Below, in pieces: positions 1-9,436 of a DNA stretch of 64,000 nt. The notes beneath the pieces are model-generated. The model was given only the letters and a program-made list of their open reading frames with translations. It did no database searches and was not told where the DNA came from. The stretch lies in the NCBI RefSeq assembly GCF_020297485.1, contig NZ_JAIWZC010000001.1, positions 3,224,001 to 3,288,000 on the forward strand. The letters are read 5' to 3'. The translations under genes and the position numbers were made by a program. This DNA comes from Enterocloster clostridioformis. GTDB taxonomy: Bacteria > Bacillota > Clostridia > Lachnospirales > Lachnospiraceae. Each line of letters begins with the position of its first letter. The stretch's first letter is position 1.

Positions 1-5
1 TACTA

Positions 6-143
6 GTATAACTCGATTTAAATAAGCTTACAATTTAAGCATTGGTAGTAATCTGATTTCTTGGCTTACGTGTCCGTGCTTTGGGCGCACGTTTCCCTTG
101 GTTTTCAGGATAATAATGTAAACTTATTAAAATCGAGTTATAC
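6..143. mobile_element. 138-bp MITE, copy 1 (IS630/Tc1-like, CTAG target)
   Basis: A non-coding element of 138 bp with imperfect terminal inverted repeats of about 28 bp; both ends begin GTATAACTCGATTT. It is flanked by a duplicated TA (positions 4-5 and 144-145) inside a split CTAG (C-TA-[element]-TA-G). This is the insertion signature known for IS630-family elements. An identical copy in inverted orientation lies at 30298-30435. The element has no ORF, so it must be moved in trans. It cuts off the 3' end of the minus-strand gene at 146-710. The window begins only five bases outside it, so the outer flank cannot be examined. Confidence 0.85.
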
Positions 144-145
144 TA

Positions 146-710
146 GTAAATTTATTTTAGCCCAATCTTTTATAGGATGTAGCAATTTCCATTCCGCATC
201 ATCACGCTTATTTGTTCCCCAACTTTGATAAGGAAATTTACCATGAGATATATTTGCCCAAACACCGTCGACTGCATTTCTGGGTGCAAAAGTTTCATCT
301 ATCTGCAAATCTGTGTTTGTTTCCGTATGTGGGAAAACTCCTCTCTTCACAAATCCATCATAAGGATTTAAAGCTAAATTTCTTCGTATTTCCAACTCGC
401 TCTCATATAAAAAGCGAGCTGTTATTACATGACAATTTCCTGAAAATGCCTTTGGTGTCAATGCCTTTCTTTTTTCGCCAAAGGGTATTTCAAAATAATT
501 GCTTTTTTCTGAAACAAATATAACTGCCGGTCTAAGTGCATCATCAAATTGAATTTCGCAATAACAAGGGGCCTCGCTTACCTCCAAACTGATTACATCG
601 CCTTCATTATATGACGAAAAATACGTAAGCACCGCCAGATTTGTACTTTCACGGCTGAAAGCAACAGTTATAAATGATTTGTTAAGTACCTTTAATTTCA
701 TTTCTGACAT
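146..710 (-). pseudogene. Carbohydrate-binding-like protein, 3'-truncated by MITE
   Basis: The frame starts at ATG 710, with AAGAGG upstream as ribosome binding site, and runs for about 186 codons before entering the MITE, where a stop follows almost at once (ORF end 138). The C-terminal half carries ARNAVDG, HGKFPYQSWG and DDAEWKL. This pattern resembles galactose-binding-like (F5/8 type C/discoidin) modules that sit beside polysaccharide-degrading enzymes, but I recognise it only by pattern. The N-terminal half looks like a beta-rich domain and is not recognised. It lies 22 bp downstream of the GH88 gene on the same strand and was probably the last or a middle gene of that operon. The rest of the gene, if it survives, is outside the window. 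Confidence 0.6.
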
Positions 711-732
711 TTCTGTTTTCCTCTTTTGATCA

Positions 733-1887
733 TTACCACAGCAAAATATGCTTCCCTCTCAAACGCATAACCGCTTCTGCAAAAAAGTAATCTCCGTAAA
801 TAATCGGAACATTTGCATTTTCTTTGCTGTGATAAAGGACGGTTCCTCCTGTAACAATACCATCTTCCTCAGGGTTCCAATTACAGAACTTACTTTCACA
901 GGCTTTCAAAATTTTGACTGCCGATTTATCATACAATTCCTTCTCATATTCATCCACATGTTCCGCCAGCTCAAGCAATCCTGCCGCAATCGCCATTCCT
1001 GCAGTTGAATCAAATTTTGCAAAATGCTCCGGAGAACGGAAATCTACTACCGGCAGCCAGTCATTCAATGACAGATTCGCAATACAATAGTGGGCAGAAC
1101 GTTTTGAAGCATCCAAAAACTTTTTTTCTCCTGTATATCGATAGCTTAAGGCAAATCCGTATAATGCCCATGCCTGGCCTCTGCTCCAAGATGAACCGGA
1201 AGCAAACCCTTGTCCCCTTGGATTATCCACAAACTCCCCTGTCTTCGGGTTTAGCACAATGATATGATTCGTGCTCCCGTCTTCCCTTAGTCCATACCGT
1301 AAGATTGTATTTGCATGGCGGACGGCGATGTCTCCAAATCTTGAATCACCTGTTTCCAAACCGGCCCAATATAACAGCGGTAAATTCATCATGCTGTCAA
1401 TAATAACCCATCCTGATACATCTTCTTTTGTCCATGAAGGCTGATTCCAGGCCCGTATGTATTCTCCGGTAGGATTATATCGCCCGGCTAAAATTGTAGC
1501 CGCATGGAGCCCCCGTATTTTTGACTGCCTGTTCTCTGTAATACGGTAATCGGCAACCGCAGATAATGAAAACATAAACCCTACATCATGATACAGTCCT
1601 TCGAATCCATGAAGGGCCCCGTCCAATCTTGTTTCAATTTTCCTGGCAGTATCAGCATAGATACAATCCCCTGTCTCATAAAATAAGTGCCAGAGAATTC
1701 CCGCCCAAAAACCATTGGTCCACATATAGATACCTTCCCTGGTATCTATATCCCTGTATTTCCCATCTTTGGGTATATACGGTATGATATCATTGAGCCT
1801 CTCAGCTTCTTGTTTTACTTTCGTCTTTAGCTTATCAAATACACCGTCCAGCCAATTTGGAACTTCCATTTTCAAAGATTCATCCAT
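733..1887 (-). CDS. GH88 unsaturated glucuronyl hydrolase
   Basis: Cytoplasmic glycoside hydrolase that removes the unsaturated uronic acid left at the non-reducing end of oligosaccharides by glycosaminoglycan lyases, through hydration of the double bond. The 384 residues match the usual GH88 length and the (alpha/alpha)6 barrel pattern. The two aspartates expected for catalysis are visible: D101 in LYHDVGF and D164 in WVIIDSMMNLP. SSWSRGQAWALYGF is a characteristic late barrel motif. No signal peptide is seen. The gene lies between a GH2 gene (10 bp away) and the truncated carbohydrate-binding-like gene, all on one strand. GH105 (unsaturated rhamnogalacturonyl hydrolase) is the main alternative, but the sequence reads closer to GH88. 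Confidence 0.85.
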   Translation of the reverse strand: MDESLKMEVPNWLDGVFDKLKTKVKQEAERLNDIIPYIPKDGKYRDIDTREGIYMWTNGFWAGILWHLFYETGDCIYADTARKIETRLDGALHGFEGLYHDVGFMFSLSAVADYRITENRQSKIRGLHAATILAGRYNPTGEYIRAWNQPSWTKEDVSGWVIIDSMMNLPLLYWAGLETGDSRFGDIAVRHANTILRYGLREDGSTNHIIVLNPKTGEFVDNPRGQGFASGSSWSRGQAWALYGFALSYRYTGEKKFLDASKRSAHYCIANLSLNDWLPVVDFRSPEHFAKFDSTAGMAIAAGLLELAEHVDEYEKELYDKSAVKILKACESKFCNWNPEEDGIVTGGTVLYHSKENANVPIIYGDYFFAEAVMRLRGKHILLW

Positions 1888-1897
1888 CTGTAAATCC

Positions 1898-4132
1898 TCA
1901 CTCTTTTCCCTTTGCTATTTGAATTAACTTCCCATTTAATTCTCTGCACTGTTCATCCGTAACTTCTTTTTTCATGTAACTCAGGATACGCTCCAGCGGC
2001 ATCATTCCCTGCCGTTCCCTCATCTGCTTTGCTAACTCCGCCGAAAATTCTTCTATCACCGCCATTGCCTGCTCACTTTCCAAAAGATCTTTGCAGGATT
2101 CCCTGATAGAGAACATACCCTTGGGAAACATCCTTTCCTCTTCAACTACATCCGTAAACCAGTTCTTTACATTTAAACCCGGGTTGGAATCAACATATAC
2201 ATAAGAGAGTTCTTTTTCCGTTACCCCACAGAACACAGCCTCGTCCTCCCATTCCCCGCTTACTGCTTTTACCCTGTTTTCTCCCTGCCCAAGAGCAATC
2301 TTATAAAAATGAAAAACTCCGGACTCCGAAAAACCTTTATAGCAATTTTGGTTTACATATAAATCCACTTCTTTTTGATTGGAATATACGGTAATGCATA
2401 TTTCAGGCTGTTCCCGCTTAACGAACCGGCTCTGGGCTATTTTTACAAATGGTTTCGATGACCACTGAGCCATATAATAATAGTATGCGTCCTTCTTAAT
2501 TTTTCTGTCAAATGTAATGAGTCCTTTTCCGTTTTTATGCTTCAAACCGCCCTCATCCCGAATCTCGCTGCTAAAATCATACAAATTCCACACATAAGTC
2601 CCCCATATGTATGGCTTGCTTTTAAACATGGGATAAACGGTTTCATGGTACAAAGCCTGAAATTCTTCGGAATAGTCCTTTACCTTCGGATCCTGGGAGT
2701 GGAATGCCAGATTGCAGTCCACTCCATATTCCGTGATACCCAGCGGTATATGGGGATTATCCTCATGAAACTTTTCCACAAAAGCCTCGCTGTCTTTCAT
2801 CTCTCCGTAATACCATCCGAAATAAATATTGTATCCTACCGCCTCCGTAAGTTTATTTAAAACGCTGTCATTTTTTACGCAAAACAGATTGGCGCAGGAA
2901 CTGATTCGTGAAGGATCCAGCTGTTTGGCCAAATCCCCAAGACGTTTCACTCGCTCATACATCCCCTGATTCTCACCAAACATGGCAATCTCATTCTGGA
3001 TTCCCCAAAAGCAAATAGACGGATGATGGATATTCTGCAAAATCAGTTCTTCCAGCTGACTGCACGCATTCTCCAACAAAGCCTCACTTTCCGTCATCTT
3101 AAGCATGGGAATCTCTGCCCAGACAATCAGCCCCTGTTCATCGCACAACCGGTACATTTCCTGGGGATGTTGATAATGGGAAAGCCTGACACTGTTGGCT
3201 CCAATTTCTAAAATATCATGGATATCCTGATTCCAATGCTCCTCATTTGTTGCGTTAAACACACCATCATAATCCTGATGTTTCGCAACCCCGTTGAGTT
3301 TTATATTCTCCCCATTCAGAAAGAATCCTTTTTCTCCGTCTATGGAAATACTCCGAAATCCCAGGGGTATATCCGCACTATCCACCACTCTCCCATCTGC
3401 CTTAAGCTCCGCATGCAGGCAGTATAGGGATGGTTTTTTTAATCCGTTCCACAAAACAGGATTCGGAACTTCTATGTGGCAGATACTCTCCCCCAATTCT
3501 GTTTTGCAGGCAGTTATCTCCTGTCTTGGCGACAGCACACGATAATCTATCTGAACATCTTTCCCTTTGGCATTGTACAAATGAGGCTCTGCCAAAATCT
3601 CTCCTGTTCCATCCTCCAGAATTTTTGTACGTACAATCAATCCCGATGTTCCATAATAACTCCGGTCAAAGCATACATTTTCCGTAATGATCAGATCTAT
3701 ACCCCGATACAGCCCACCGAATACGGTAAAGTCTCCTGTAAGCGGAGAGATTTCCTCCCAGGAACGGTTATCCAGAAAAATATCCAGTTCATTCTCCTTC
3801 CCAGGCTCGCAATACTGGGTGATAGGAAACGTAAAAGCAGAATACCCTCCTTTATGTTCTCCCACATAATGTCTATTGACAAATACCTTGCACCACCGGT
3901 CTGCTGCCAGGAAAATAAGAAAAACCTGATTATCTTCTTTATAATCCAGCATCACTTTTTTTCGGTATACGACCGTTCCCTTATAGGGATTCTCCTCCGA
4001 ATACCATGTATGGGGCAAATCCACCTGCTCAAATGCCTCCCTATCAAAAGAAATCTCATCCATATTGCAGATTTTGTCTATATCCGTCTGGTAAAGCTTC
4101 TGAAACTCCCAGCCTGAATTGATATTTTCCAT
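1898..4132 (-). CDS. Glycoside hydrolase family 2 (beta-glucuronidase/beta-galactosidase type)
   Basis: A 744-residue GH2 enzyme. It has an N-terminal jelly-roll sugar-binding domain (about 40-150), an Ig-like domain (about 160-260) and a TIM barrel from about 265. The acid/base glutamate is E381 in WGIQNEI and the nucleophile is E468 in GITEYG. HPSICFWGIQNE and SVRLSHYQHP are classic GH2 motifs. There is no signal peptide, so it acts on imported oligosaccharides. A C-terminal extension (about 580-744) ends in a helical, charged tail that I do not recognise. Its position between GH88 and a GPH symporter points to beta-linked glucuronide or galactoside units of glycosaminoglycans. Substrate cannot be fixed from sequence alone. 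Confidence 0.88.
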   Translation of the reverse strand: MENINSGWEFQKLYQTDIDKICNMDEISFDREAFEQVDLPHTWYSEENPYKGTVVYRKKVMLDYKEDNQVFLIFLAADRWCKVFVNRHYVGEHKGGYSAFTFPITQYCEPGKENELDIFLDNRSWEEISPLTGDFTVFGGLYRGIDLIITENVCFDRSYYGTSGLIVRTKILEDGTGEILAEPHLYNAKGKDVQIDYRVLSPRQEITACKTELGESICHIEVPNPVLWNGLKKPSLYCLHAELKADGRVVDSADIPLGFRSISIDGEKGFFLNGENIKLNGVAKHQDYDGVFNATNEEHWNQDIHDILEIGANSVRLSHYQHPQEMYRLCDEQGLIVWAEIPMLKMTESEALLENACSQLEELILQNIHHPSICFWGIQNEIAMFGENQGMYERVKRLGDLAKQLDPSRISSCANLFCVKNDSVLNKLTEAVGYNIYFGWYYGEMKDSEAFVEKFHEDNPHIPLGITEYGVDCNLAFHSQDPKVKDYSEEFQALYHETVYPMFKSKPYIWGTYVWNLYDFSSEIRDEGGLKHKNGKGLITFDRKIKKDAYYYYMAQWSSKPFVKIAQSRFVKREQPEICITVYSNQKEVDLYVNQNCYKGFSESGVFHFYKIALGQGENRVKAVSGEWEDEAVFCGVTEKELSYVYVDSNPGLNVKNWFTDVVEEERMFPKGMFSIRESCKDLLESEQAMAVIEEFSAELAKQMRERQGMMPLERILSYMKKEVTDEQCRELNGKLIQIAKGKE

Positions 4133-4147
4133 CTGTTATTCCTCTCT

Positions 4148-5644
4148 TTAACCTTCATGTCTTAACTGTTCCATCTTCGCCCTCACCTCTTCCATTCTCT
4201 GAGGCGTCAGTTCATAATACTTCATGGCAATGGTATTGCACAATGCTCCCAACACGGAGGTTCCGTAATAGAAAAACAATCCGAATACAAAAAGGGCTGT
4301 TGTACTGGGCGTATCTACATCAGGAAGCTTGTCTGCAAATCCAATCCAGGCAAAGGCAATTCCTACTAAAGACGGAGCTGCTGCAGAAATAAGCTTGTCA
4401 ATAAATGTATATACAGTAGCTACCATGCCCGGCATATATTTTCCGCTGCGGCTGGCTTCATAATCATTAATATCTGCAATCATCGGCGGAATGGCAGAAG
4501 TACAGATCATCTGAGAACCCTCTCCCAGAATAGATAACAAAAATAATGCCACGGTGAAGAACGTAAAACCTGTAAATGTCTGTCCATATCCATTTACATA
4601 CCCAGGCAGATTGAGAGTTTTCGGATCTGCAACCACAAACAATACCATGATAATGGTATTAAAGATTACCACTCCCCAGCTTCCTACCTGCATTGCCTTT
4701 TTTAATCCCAGCTTTCCACCAATAGCTCCAACTCCAAGGGTCATCATAACCAGCCCCAAAATGGTTGTATAGAGAGACCAGCCGCCATTAAGCTGAAAAT
4801 TTCCAATAATAATACCAAAGACCACAACGCTGACTGCACTGATTCTGCAGCTGGAAGCCAGTTTATCCGTGGCTGCCGATACAATCAGCATCTGCAGCGG
4901 TTTGTTGGTTTTCAATACTCTTATGTAGTCTTTAAATTTTACAACCTGCTTTTCTTTCGTAATGGCAGTAAACGCAGGAATGTCCTTTGGCGCAATGGAA
5001 ACGAAAGCAATTGCAATGCAAATACTTGCCGCCACAGCTGTTAAGAGCCACATATCCTCAAATACTCCGATCGATGACATTTTTCCATACTTTACCACCA
5101 AACTTGCCACATAAATCTGAACCAAAGAACGGGACATCCGCACTAAAATTGTCCCGACAACACTTAAAAACGGACGCTGCCCCGGATCGTTTGTCAGGCA
5201 CACATTACCAGTATGCATACTTACGTTGAGGAACGTATAGCCGATATAGAACAGCAGTGCAAATACGGTAAAAAAGATACCTCTTGCAACTCCGCCTTCC
5301 GGCAGATGATGAGTGACACGGAACATGAAGAAACTGTTGACAAAGAGCAAAACGCCACCTATAGTCATACATATTCTTGTCTTCCCTGCCCGATATCCAA
5401 ATTTGTCAACCACAAATCCCACCATAGGGTCGGTCACCCCGTCCCACAATCTCATAACGGTCGAGAAACTGGAAGCAAAAATAACAGCCATACCCACAAA
5501 TCCATTTAAATAATAAGACATGTACATAGTTAAACCCATATACAGGTTTACTGCCAGATTTACCCCTGAGAATCCAACGATTCTCCATGGTTCTACCCTA
5601 TGGATTCCCTTCTCCATAACATATTTTTGCCCACTCTCTTTCAT
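4148..5644 (-). CDS. GPH-family glycoside/uronide:cation symporter
   Basis: A 498-residue integral membrane protein with about twelve hydrophobic segments. RLWDGVTDPMVGFVVDKFG near residues 65-83 is the loop 2-3 signature of the glycoside-pentoside-hexuronide:cation symporter family (major facilitator superfamily). It begins at ATG 5644 with a good AGGAG box and is the first gene of the minus-strand operon GPH-GH2-GH88-carbohydrate-binding-like gene. It probably imports the unsaturated di- or oligosaccharides that the downstream enzymes cleave. The start lies close to an operator-like palindrome at 5672-5685, so control by the divergent AraC regulator is likely. Confidence 0.85.
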   Translation of the reverse strand: MKESGQKYVMEKGIHRVEPWRIVGFSGVNLAVNLYMGLTMYMSYYLNGFVGMAVIFASSFSTVMRLWDGVTDPMVGFVVDKFGYRAGKTRICMTIGGVLLFVNSFFMFRVTHHLPEGGVARGIFFTVFALLFYIGYTFLNVSMHTGNVCLTNDPGQRPFLSVVGTILVRMSRSLVQIYVASLVVKYGKMSSIGVFEDMWLLTAVAASICIAIAFVSIAPKDIPAFTAITKEKQVVKFKDYIRVLKTNKPLQMLIVSAATDKLASSCRISAVSVVVFGIIIGNFQLNGGWSLYTTILGLVMMTLGVGAIGGKLGLKKAMQVGSWGVVIFNTIIMVLFVVADPKTLNLPGYVNGYGQTFTGFTFFTVALFLLSILGEGSQMICTSAIPPMIADINDYEASRSGKYMPGMVATVYTFIDKLISAAAPSLVGIAFAWIGFADKLPDVDTPSTTALFVFGLFFYYGTSVLGALCNTIAMKYYELTPQRMEEVRAKMEQLRHEG

Positions 5645-5671
5645 GACTTCTCCTCACTTTATGTAATTTTT

Positions 5672-5685
5672 ACAATTCGAATTGT
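5672..5685. promoter_or_regulatory. Operator-like palindrome between symporter and araC gene
   Basis: A perfect 14-bp palindrome, ACAATTCGAATTGT, lies in the 125-bp divergent intergenic region. A looser outer dyad (TTTTTACA on the left, TGTAAAAA on the right, offset by two bases) surrounds it. This position fits an operator controlling the symporter operon. AraC-family proteins more often bind direct repeats, so another regulator could also bind here. Confidence 0.45.
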
Positions 5686-5712
5686 CTGTAAAAATAGTAG
5701 CATATTTTTCTG

Positions 5713-5741
5713 TTGCATGATAGAATAAAATCATGTAAAAT
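5713..5741 (+). promoter_or_regulatory. Sigma-A promoter of the araC-type regulator
   Basis: TTGCAT (5713-5718), a 17-bp spacer and TAAAAT (5736-5741) form a good housekeeping promoter. It ends 28 bp before the preferred start codon at 5770. It overlaps an upstream in-frame TTG at 5713, which argues against that longer start. Confidence 0.55.
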
Positions 5742-5769
5742 AGTACTTTATCACAAAAAGGAGAATTTT

Positions 5770-6972
5770 ATGATATCCCAGTCCTTTCAAATCGCCCAAC
5801 AATTAATCCATGATATTTGCTACCTGTCAGTTCAGTACCTGGATACTGACGAAGTTATACAGTCTTTCAGTGAAACCTATATGCTTCATACCTTACAGAG
5901 TTTCTTGAATCCTGCTACCTTAAAGCGGCTTTGCCTGACATTAGCTGCCGATAAACTATACTATATTATCGACCAGTTTGATATCCATTTTATCTTGTTT
6001 CTTATAGATGAAGCTCCTGTTGTTGCAGGTCCTTTCTGTCCACTAATCATGACGAAACAGGACTGTATGAAATATATTAGTCATCATCAGCTTTCCCCAT
6101 GTTCTTCTAATGATCTGTTATCGTACCGAAGCCAGTTTCCTGTTATCAGCGAAGAAAATGCGATACATATCATTCGCTCTCTTCTTCATACCCTGCAGCC
6201 ATCCTCCAAAGATCGGGAGATGGAATATATCAATTTATCAAATAAACCAAATTTACCGGAGAAACAGGAATCCGACCTTTCTTTTCGGAAAAATTACTCG
6301 GAATTAATTCAAGAACGTTACCAACTAGAGCAACGTTTTATGAGAGATGTTGAAAACGGAAATTTCCACGCCGCAATTTTGAATTTAAGAAACATGCAGA
6401 GGGATGTGGCCTTTTTAAAAGAGCTTGGAACTACTTTAGAAAGCGAACGGATTGGGGCTGCTATTGTACGTACAATGGTGAGAATCTCGGCAATGCGTGC
6501 CGGGCTCCCCGCCGCCGTCATAGATTTAGTTTCCACTCAAAATACAATTACGACCCAAAACGCCAAATCTGTTGAGGAAATTTTTAGAGAAAAGGAAAAA
6601 ATGGTCAATGCTTTCTGCCAGGAAATCCTTTCCCACAAAAACCATCAATACAGTAACCTTGTATCAAATGCAATGCATTATATTGAACATCACTATTCAC
6701 AAAATTTAACCGTGAGACAATTAGCAGATGAGCTTAACGTCAATATCAACCGTCTTATCTCTGTCTTTCAGACAGAGACAGGAAGAACTCCAGGCAATTA
6801 TATTCAAAATGTACGACTAACACAAGCCTCCCACCTTTTGTCGAATACAGATTTAAGCGTTCAAAATATAAGTACTATGGTCGGCATCCCTGACGCAAAT
6901 TATTTTATTAAACTTTTTAAAAGAGAATATTCCATGACTCCTAATCAGTATCGAAAATTTTATCGCTTATAA
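5770..6972 (+). CDS. AraC-family transcriptional regulator
   Basis: A 400-residue regulator. The C-terminal ~100 residues contain the two helix-turn-helix motifs of the AraC/XylS family (LTVRQLADELNVNINRLISV, then VQNISTMVGIPDANYFIKLFK, ending in a typical PNQYRKF). The N-terminal ~270 residues form a PAS-like or unrecognised sensing region and are not a cupin. The start at 5770 is chosen because AAAAAGGAG lies just upstream; an in-frame start at 5713 is inside the promoter. It is transcribed divergently from the glycosaminoglycan operon and is probably its substrate-responsive activator. Confidence 0.85.
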   Translation: MISQSFQIAQQLIHDICYLSVQYLDTDEVIQSFSETYMLHTLQSFLNPATLKRLCLTLAADKLYYIIDQFDIHFILFLIDEAPVVAGPFCPLIMTKQDCMKYISHHQLSPCSSNDLLSYRSQFPVISEENAIHIIRSLLHTLQPSSKDREMEYINLSNKPNLPEKQESDLSFRKNYSELIQERYQLEQRFMRDVENGNFHAAILNLRNMQRDVAFLKELGTTLESERIGAAIVRTMVRISAMRAGLPAAVIDLVSTQNTITTQNAKSVEEIFREKEKMVNAFCQEILSHKNHQYSNLVSNAMHYIEHHYSQNLTVRQLADELNVNINRLISVFQTETGRTPGNYIQNVRLTQASHLLSNTDLSVQNISTMVGIPDANYFIKLFKREYSMTPNQYRKFYRL

Positions 6973-7213
6973 ATCTTTTCGTAAAGGGGCTGTGAAAAAG
7001 TTTATCCAACGATTCCCAAGATAACTGTTTTTCTTATATTCTGTTGTTTTTCTGGAGGAATTCATAACTTTTTTAAGCCCCTCCCCGCATTTTTCAGATT
7101 CAATAGTCAAATGGGGACAATATTTCCTTCGTCCTAATTTTAGAGTCTTCCTCTTATCTTGCTACATCGTAAAATCTATAATTTTTTAAAGTTATTCACA
7201 TATTTGTATATCA
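6973..7213. other. Intergenic gap before IS66
   Basis: About 240 bp without a convincing gene. It starts with GGGGCTGTGAAAAAG just after the AraC stop. That string resembles the outer end of several insertion sequences and may be a scar, but no matching partner end was found. No clear Rho-independent terminator was seen. Confidence 0.3.
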
Positions 7214-7285
7214 GTAAGTAAGTAATAATCCGTATCTTGACAAAATAAGAAATCCCCCAGCACTTACCGGGGGAGGATCTGTTTT

Positions 7286-8935
7286 TTACTTTTTAAGTTT
7301 GCTGCGGCAATCATCAGGCAGATTGGAGGACCATGGGAGAAGCTCCAGCATTTCTTCCTTTGCCGGAAACGCACCGAGTTCTTTCATCTTTTCCATCACA
7401 TATGTGAGATAGTTGTATGGCTTCAGTCCATTCAGAAGCGCAGTTTCTGTGATGCTGTACACAGTCGCACTGGCCTGTGCCCCGCGGATGCTTTTGGCAA
7501 ACAGCCAGTTGCGTCTCCCTATGGCAAAATTTTTCAGTGCCCGCTCTGCAGCTAGATTGTCAATACTCAGATGGCCATCTTCCAGATACCTTTTCAGATA
7601 GGTTTCCTGGTTCAGCGTATACAGGACCGCCTCTCCGATCTTAGAAGATCTGTCCACAGCATCCTCCAGGGTATGAAGCCACTCGAAGAAAGCCTCTAAA
7701 AGCGGCTTTGCCTGCTTTTGACGCTCTTCATACCTTTCTTCCGGTGACTTGTCACGGATCATCTCCTCGATCTTATAGAACATCCCGATCCGTTCCATTG
7801 CCTGATATGCGGTTGTTTCCTTCAGCTGCTCTTTGGTAAAGTCCTTTTTCAAAACGGTCAGGGATTCATCAAATCTGCGCCTCGCATGGGCCATGCATCC
7901 TGTCACGGTGATCCTTTCCGGAAGGCTGTGATATGCCTGGTATCCATCGCAGGTGAAATATCCCTGGTACTGATCCCCAAGGAATTCCACCGGATGATAT
8001 CCCGCCCGGGTTCTTTCGTATTGGAAGAGGACCATCCGGGGTGCGCCGCTGTATTCATCAGTGAGATAGACCCACATCCAGTTCTGGGTGGAACCTTTCT
8101 GTTCCGGCTCATCGATTACCTGTACACGGGTTTCATCCCCATGAGCGTACCGGCTCCGGAGGAATTCTTCCTTCATCAGTTCATAAAGCGGCTGCAGATA
8201 CCGGTCCGCACACTGGATGATCCAATTCGCCATGGTCTTTGTGGAAAGGTTCAGGTCGTAACGGGCGAATTCCCGTTCCTGACGCGCAAGGGGCATGCCG
8301 CCCACATACTTTGCGTTCATGATGCCTGCCGCCAGGGATGGTGTTGCCACACTGCCTTTGAGAAGGGAAGGCGCCTTTTCCGGACGTTTCATCGCCCCGC
8401 ATTTTGGGCAGCTGTAAACATAGGTGACCTCCTCCGCCACTTCAAACCGTGCAGGGACAAACTTCAGGCGCTTCACCGTCTCTTTTGTCACGACTTTATA
8501 TTTGGTATTGCAGTCCGGACAGTTTCGGTCCGCGCCGGTCAGCTTATACTCAATTACTTCCGTTGTCTCAAAGGCGGAAAGATCTTCCTCCTTTTTGCCG
8601 GAACGTTTCTTTCTTTTATAGGAAGACGGATGGATCTCCTCCATTTCCGGCTCCGGCGCATCAGGCTCTGCTTCCTGCTCTGCCTCGTTAAAAAGGTTCA
8701 GCTGCGTATAGCCATCCGCATATTTTTCGCTGGATGGGCCAAACTGTTTCCGCTGCGCAAGAGTCAGACGGTCAGAAAGCATCGCGTTCAGGAATTCCAG
8801 TTCCTTTGTTTTTTCTTCGAGGATCTGGATCTTTGTTTCCTGTTTCTGATAATGCTCCCGCATGGTTTTCATCAGGGAGATGATATCCTCCCTGCTCATC
8901 TTGTTCAGTTGTTCCTCTGTAAAAAGCGGATCCAT
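7286..8935 (-). CDS. tnpC: IS66 transposase TnpC
   Basis: The 549-residue IS66 transposase. It starts with an N-terminal coiled coil and leucine-rich region (about 20-60). A zinc-finger-like segment with paired cysteines (NCPDCNTKY, YSCPKCG) lies at about 140-180. The DDE domain follows, with HGDETRVQV, TCDGYQAY and the late segment NLAAERALKNFAIGRRNW. It ends in the conserved small C-terminal region typical of IS66. Length and motifs look intact, so it is probably functional. It is the last gene of the element, 147 bp after tnpB; that spacer has no recognised gene. Confidence 0.92.
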   Translation of the reverse strand: MDPLFTEEQLNKMSREDIISLMKTMREHYQKQETKIQILEEKTKELEFLNAMLSDRLTLAQRKQFGPSSEKYADGYTQLNLFNEAEQEAEPDAPEPEMEEIHPSSYKRKKRSGKKEEDLSAFETTEVIEYKLTGADRNCPDCNTKYKVVTKETVKRLKFVPARFEVAEEVTYVYSCPKCGAMKRPEKAPSLLKGSVATPSLAAGIMNAKYVGGMPLARQEREFARYDLNLSTKTMANWIIQCADRYLQPLYELMKEEFLRSRYAHGDETRVQVIDEPEQKGSTQNWMWVYLTDEYSGAPRMVLFQYERTRAGYHPVEFLGDQYQGYFTCDGYQAYHSLPERITVTGCMAHARRRFDESLTVLKKDFTKEQLKETTAYQAMERIGMFYKIEEMIRDKSPEERYEERQKQAKPLLEAFFEWLHTLEDAVDRSSKIGEAVLYTLNQETYLKRYLEDGHLSIDNLAAERALKNFAIGRRNWLFAKSIRGAQASATVYSITETALLNGLKPYNYLTYVMEKMKELGAFPAKEEMLELLPWSSNLPDDCRSKLKK

Positions 8936-9082
8936 AACACAGCCTCAACTTTCTGAAATCTCTACCAGAAAGTATACCAGAAAAAGCATTCCGTTCCTAT
9001 AGGAAACTGCATTCCGGGACGGAGGAAAATCCGCCCAAAACAAAGTGATTTTCGGCTTTTTGCGAATTGACAGGATCCGGGC

Positions 9083-9436
9083 TCATATGACGATCTTCGG
9101 GTGACGTTCTTCAAATGCGCCGCTGGGGTTCAGGGATAAACCATCGCACGGCCAAAGGAGTTCTTTCAGCGTAACCTTCTGCAGTTCATCCGGTGTGTCA
9201 GGCCAATGGAAGGAATCGCGGTCCAGCCGTTTCATCAGGATCCAAAACCCTGACCCGTCCCACTGAAGGATCTTGATCAATGTGCGCCTGCGATTGCAGA
9301 ACGCGAACATACAGCGGGAGTACGGATCGAGATGGAATTTCAGTTTGATGATGGCCGCTAAACCAGTGTAGCTCTTCCGGAGGTCCGTGTAGCCACATGC
9401 CAGATAGACCGTAGTACTTCCGGAAAAATCAAGCAT
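9083..9436 (-). CDS. tnpB: IS66 accessory protein TnpB
   Basis: 117 residues containing YLACGYTDLRKSYTGLA, FAFCNRRRTLIKILQWDGSG and FWILMKRLDRDSFHW, the well-known signatures of the IS66 Orf2 family. Its role is needed for transposition but is biochemically undefined. The first codons overlap the end of tnpA by 8 bp, as is usual for translational coupling in IS66. Confidence 0.92.
   Translation of the reverse strand: MLDFSGSTTVYLACGYTDLRKSYTGLAAIIKLKFHLDPYSRCMFAFCNRRRTLIKILQWDGSGFWILMKRLDRDSFHWPDTPDELQKVTLKELLWPCDGLSLNPSGAFEERHPKIVI

Noticed and set aside
3476-4117. Long plus-strand ORF of 213 codons opposite the GH2 gene
   Set aside because: It is antisense to a clear GH2 reading frame and has no recognisable motifs.
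5713-5769. Longer start for the AraC regulator at 5713
   Set aside because: The stretch overlaps the -35/-10 promoter and lacks a ribosome site, whereas AAAAAGGAG precedes 5770.
7886-8956. Plus-strand ORF of 356 codons opposite tnpC
   Set aside because: Shadow of the IS66 transposase; no ribosome site or family motif.
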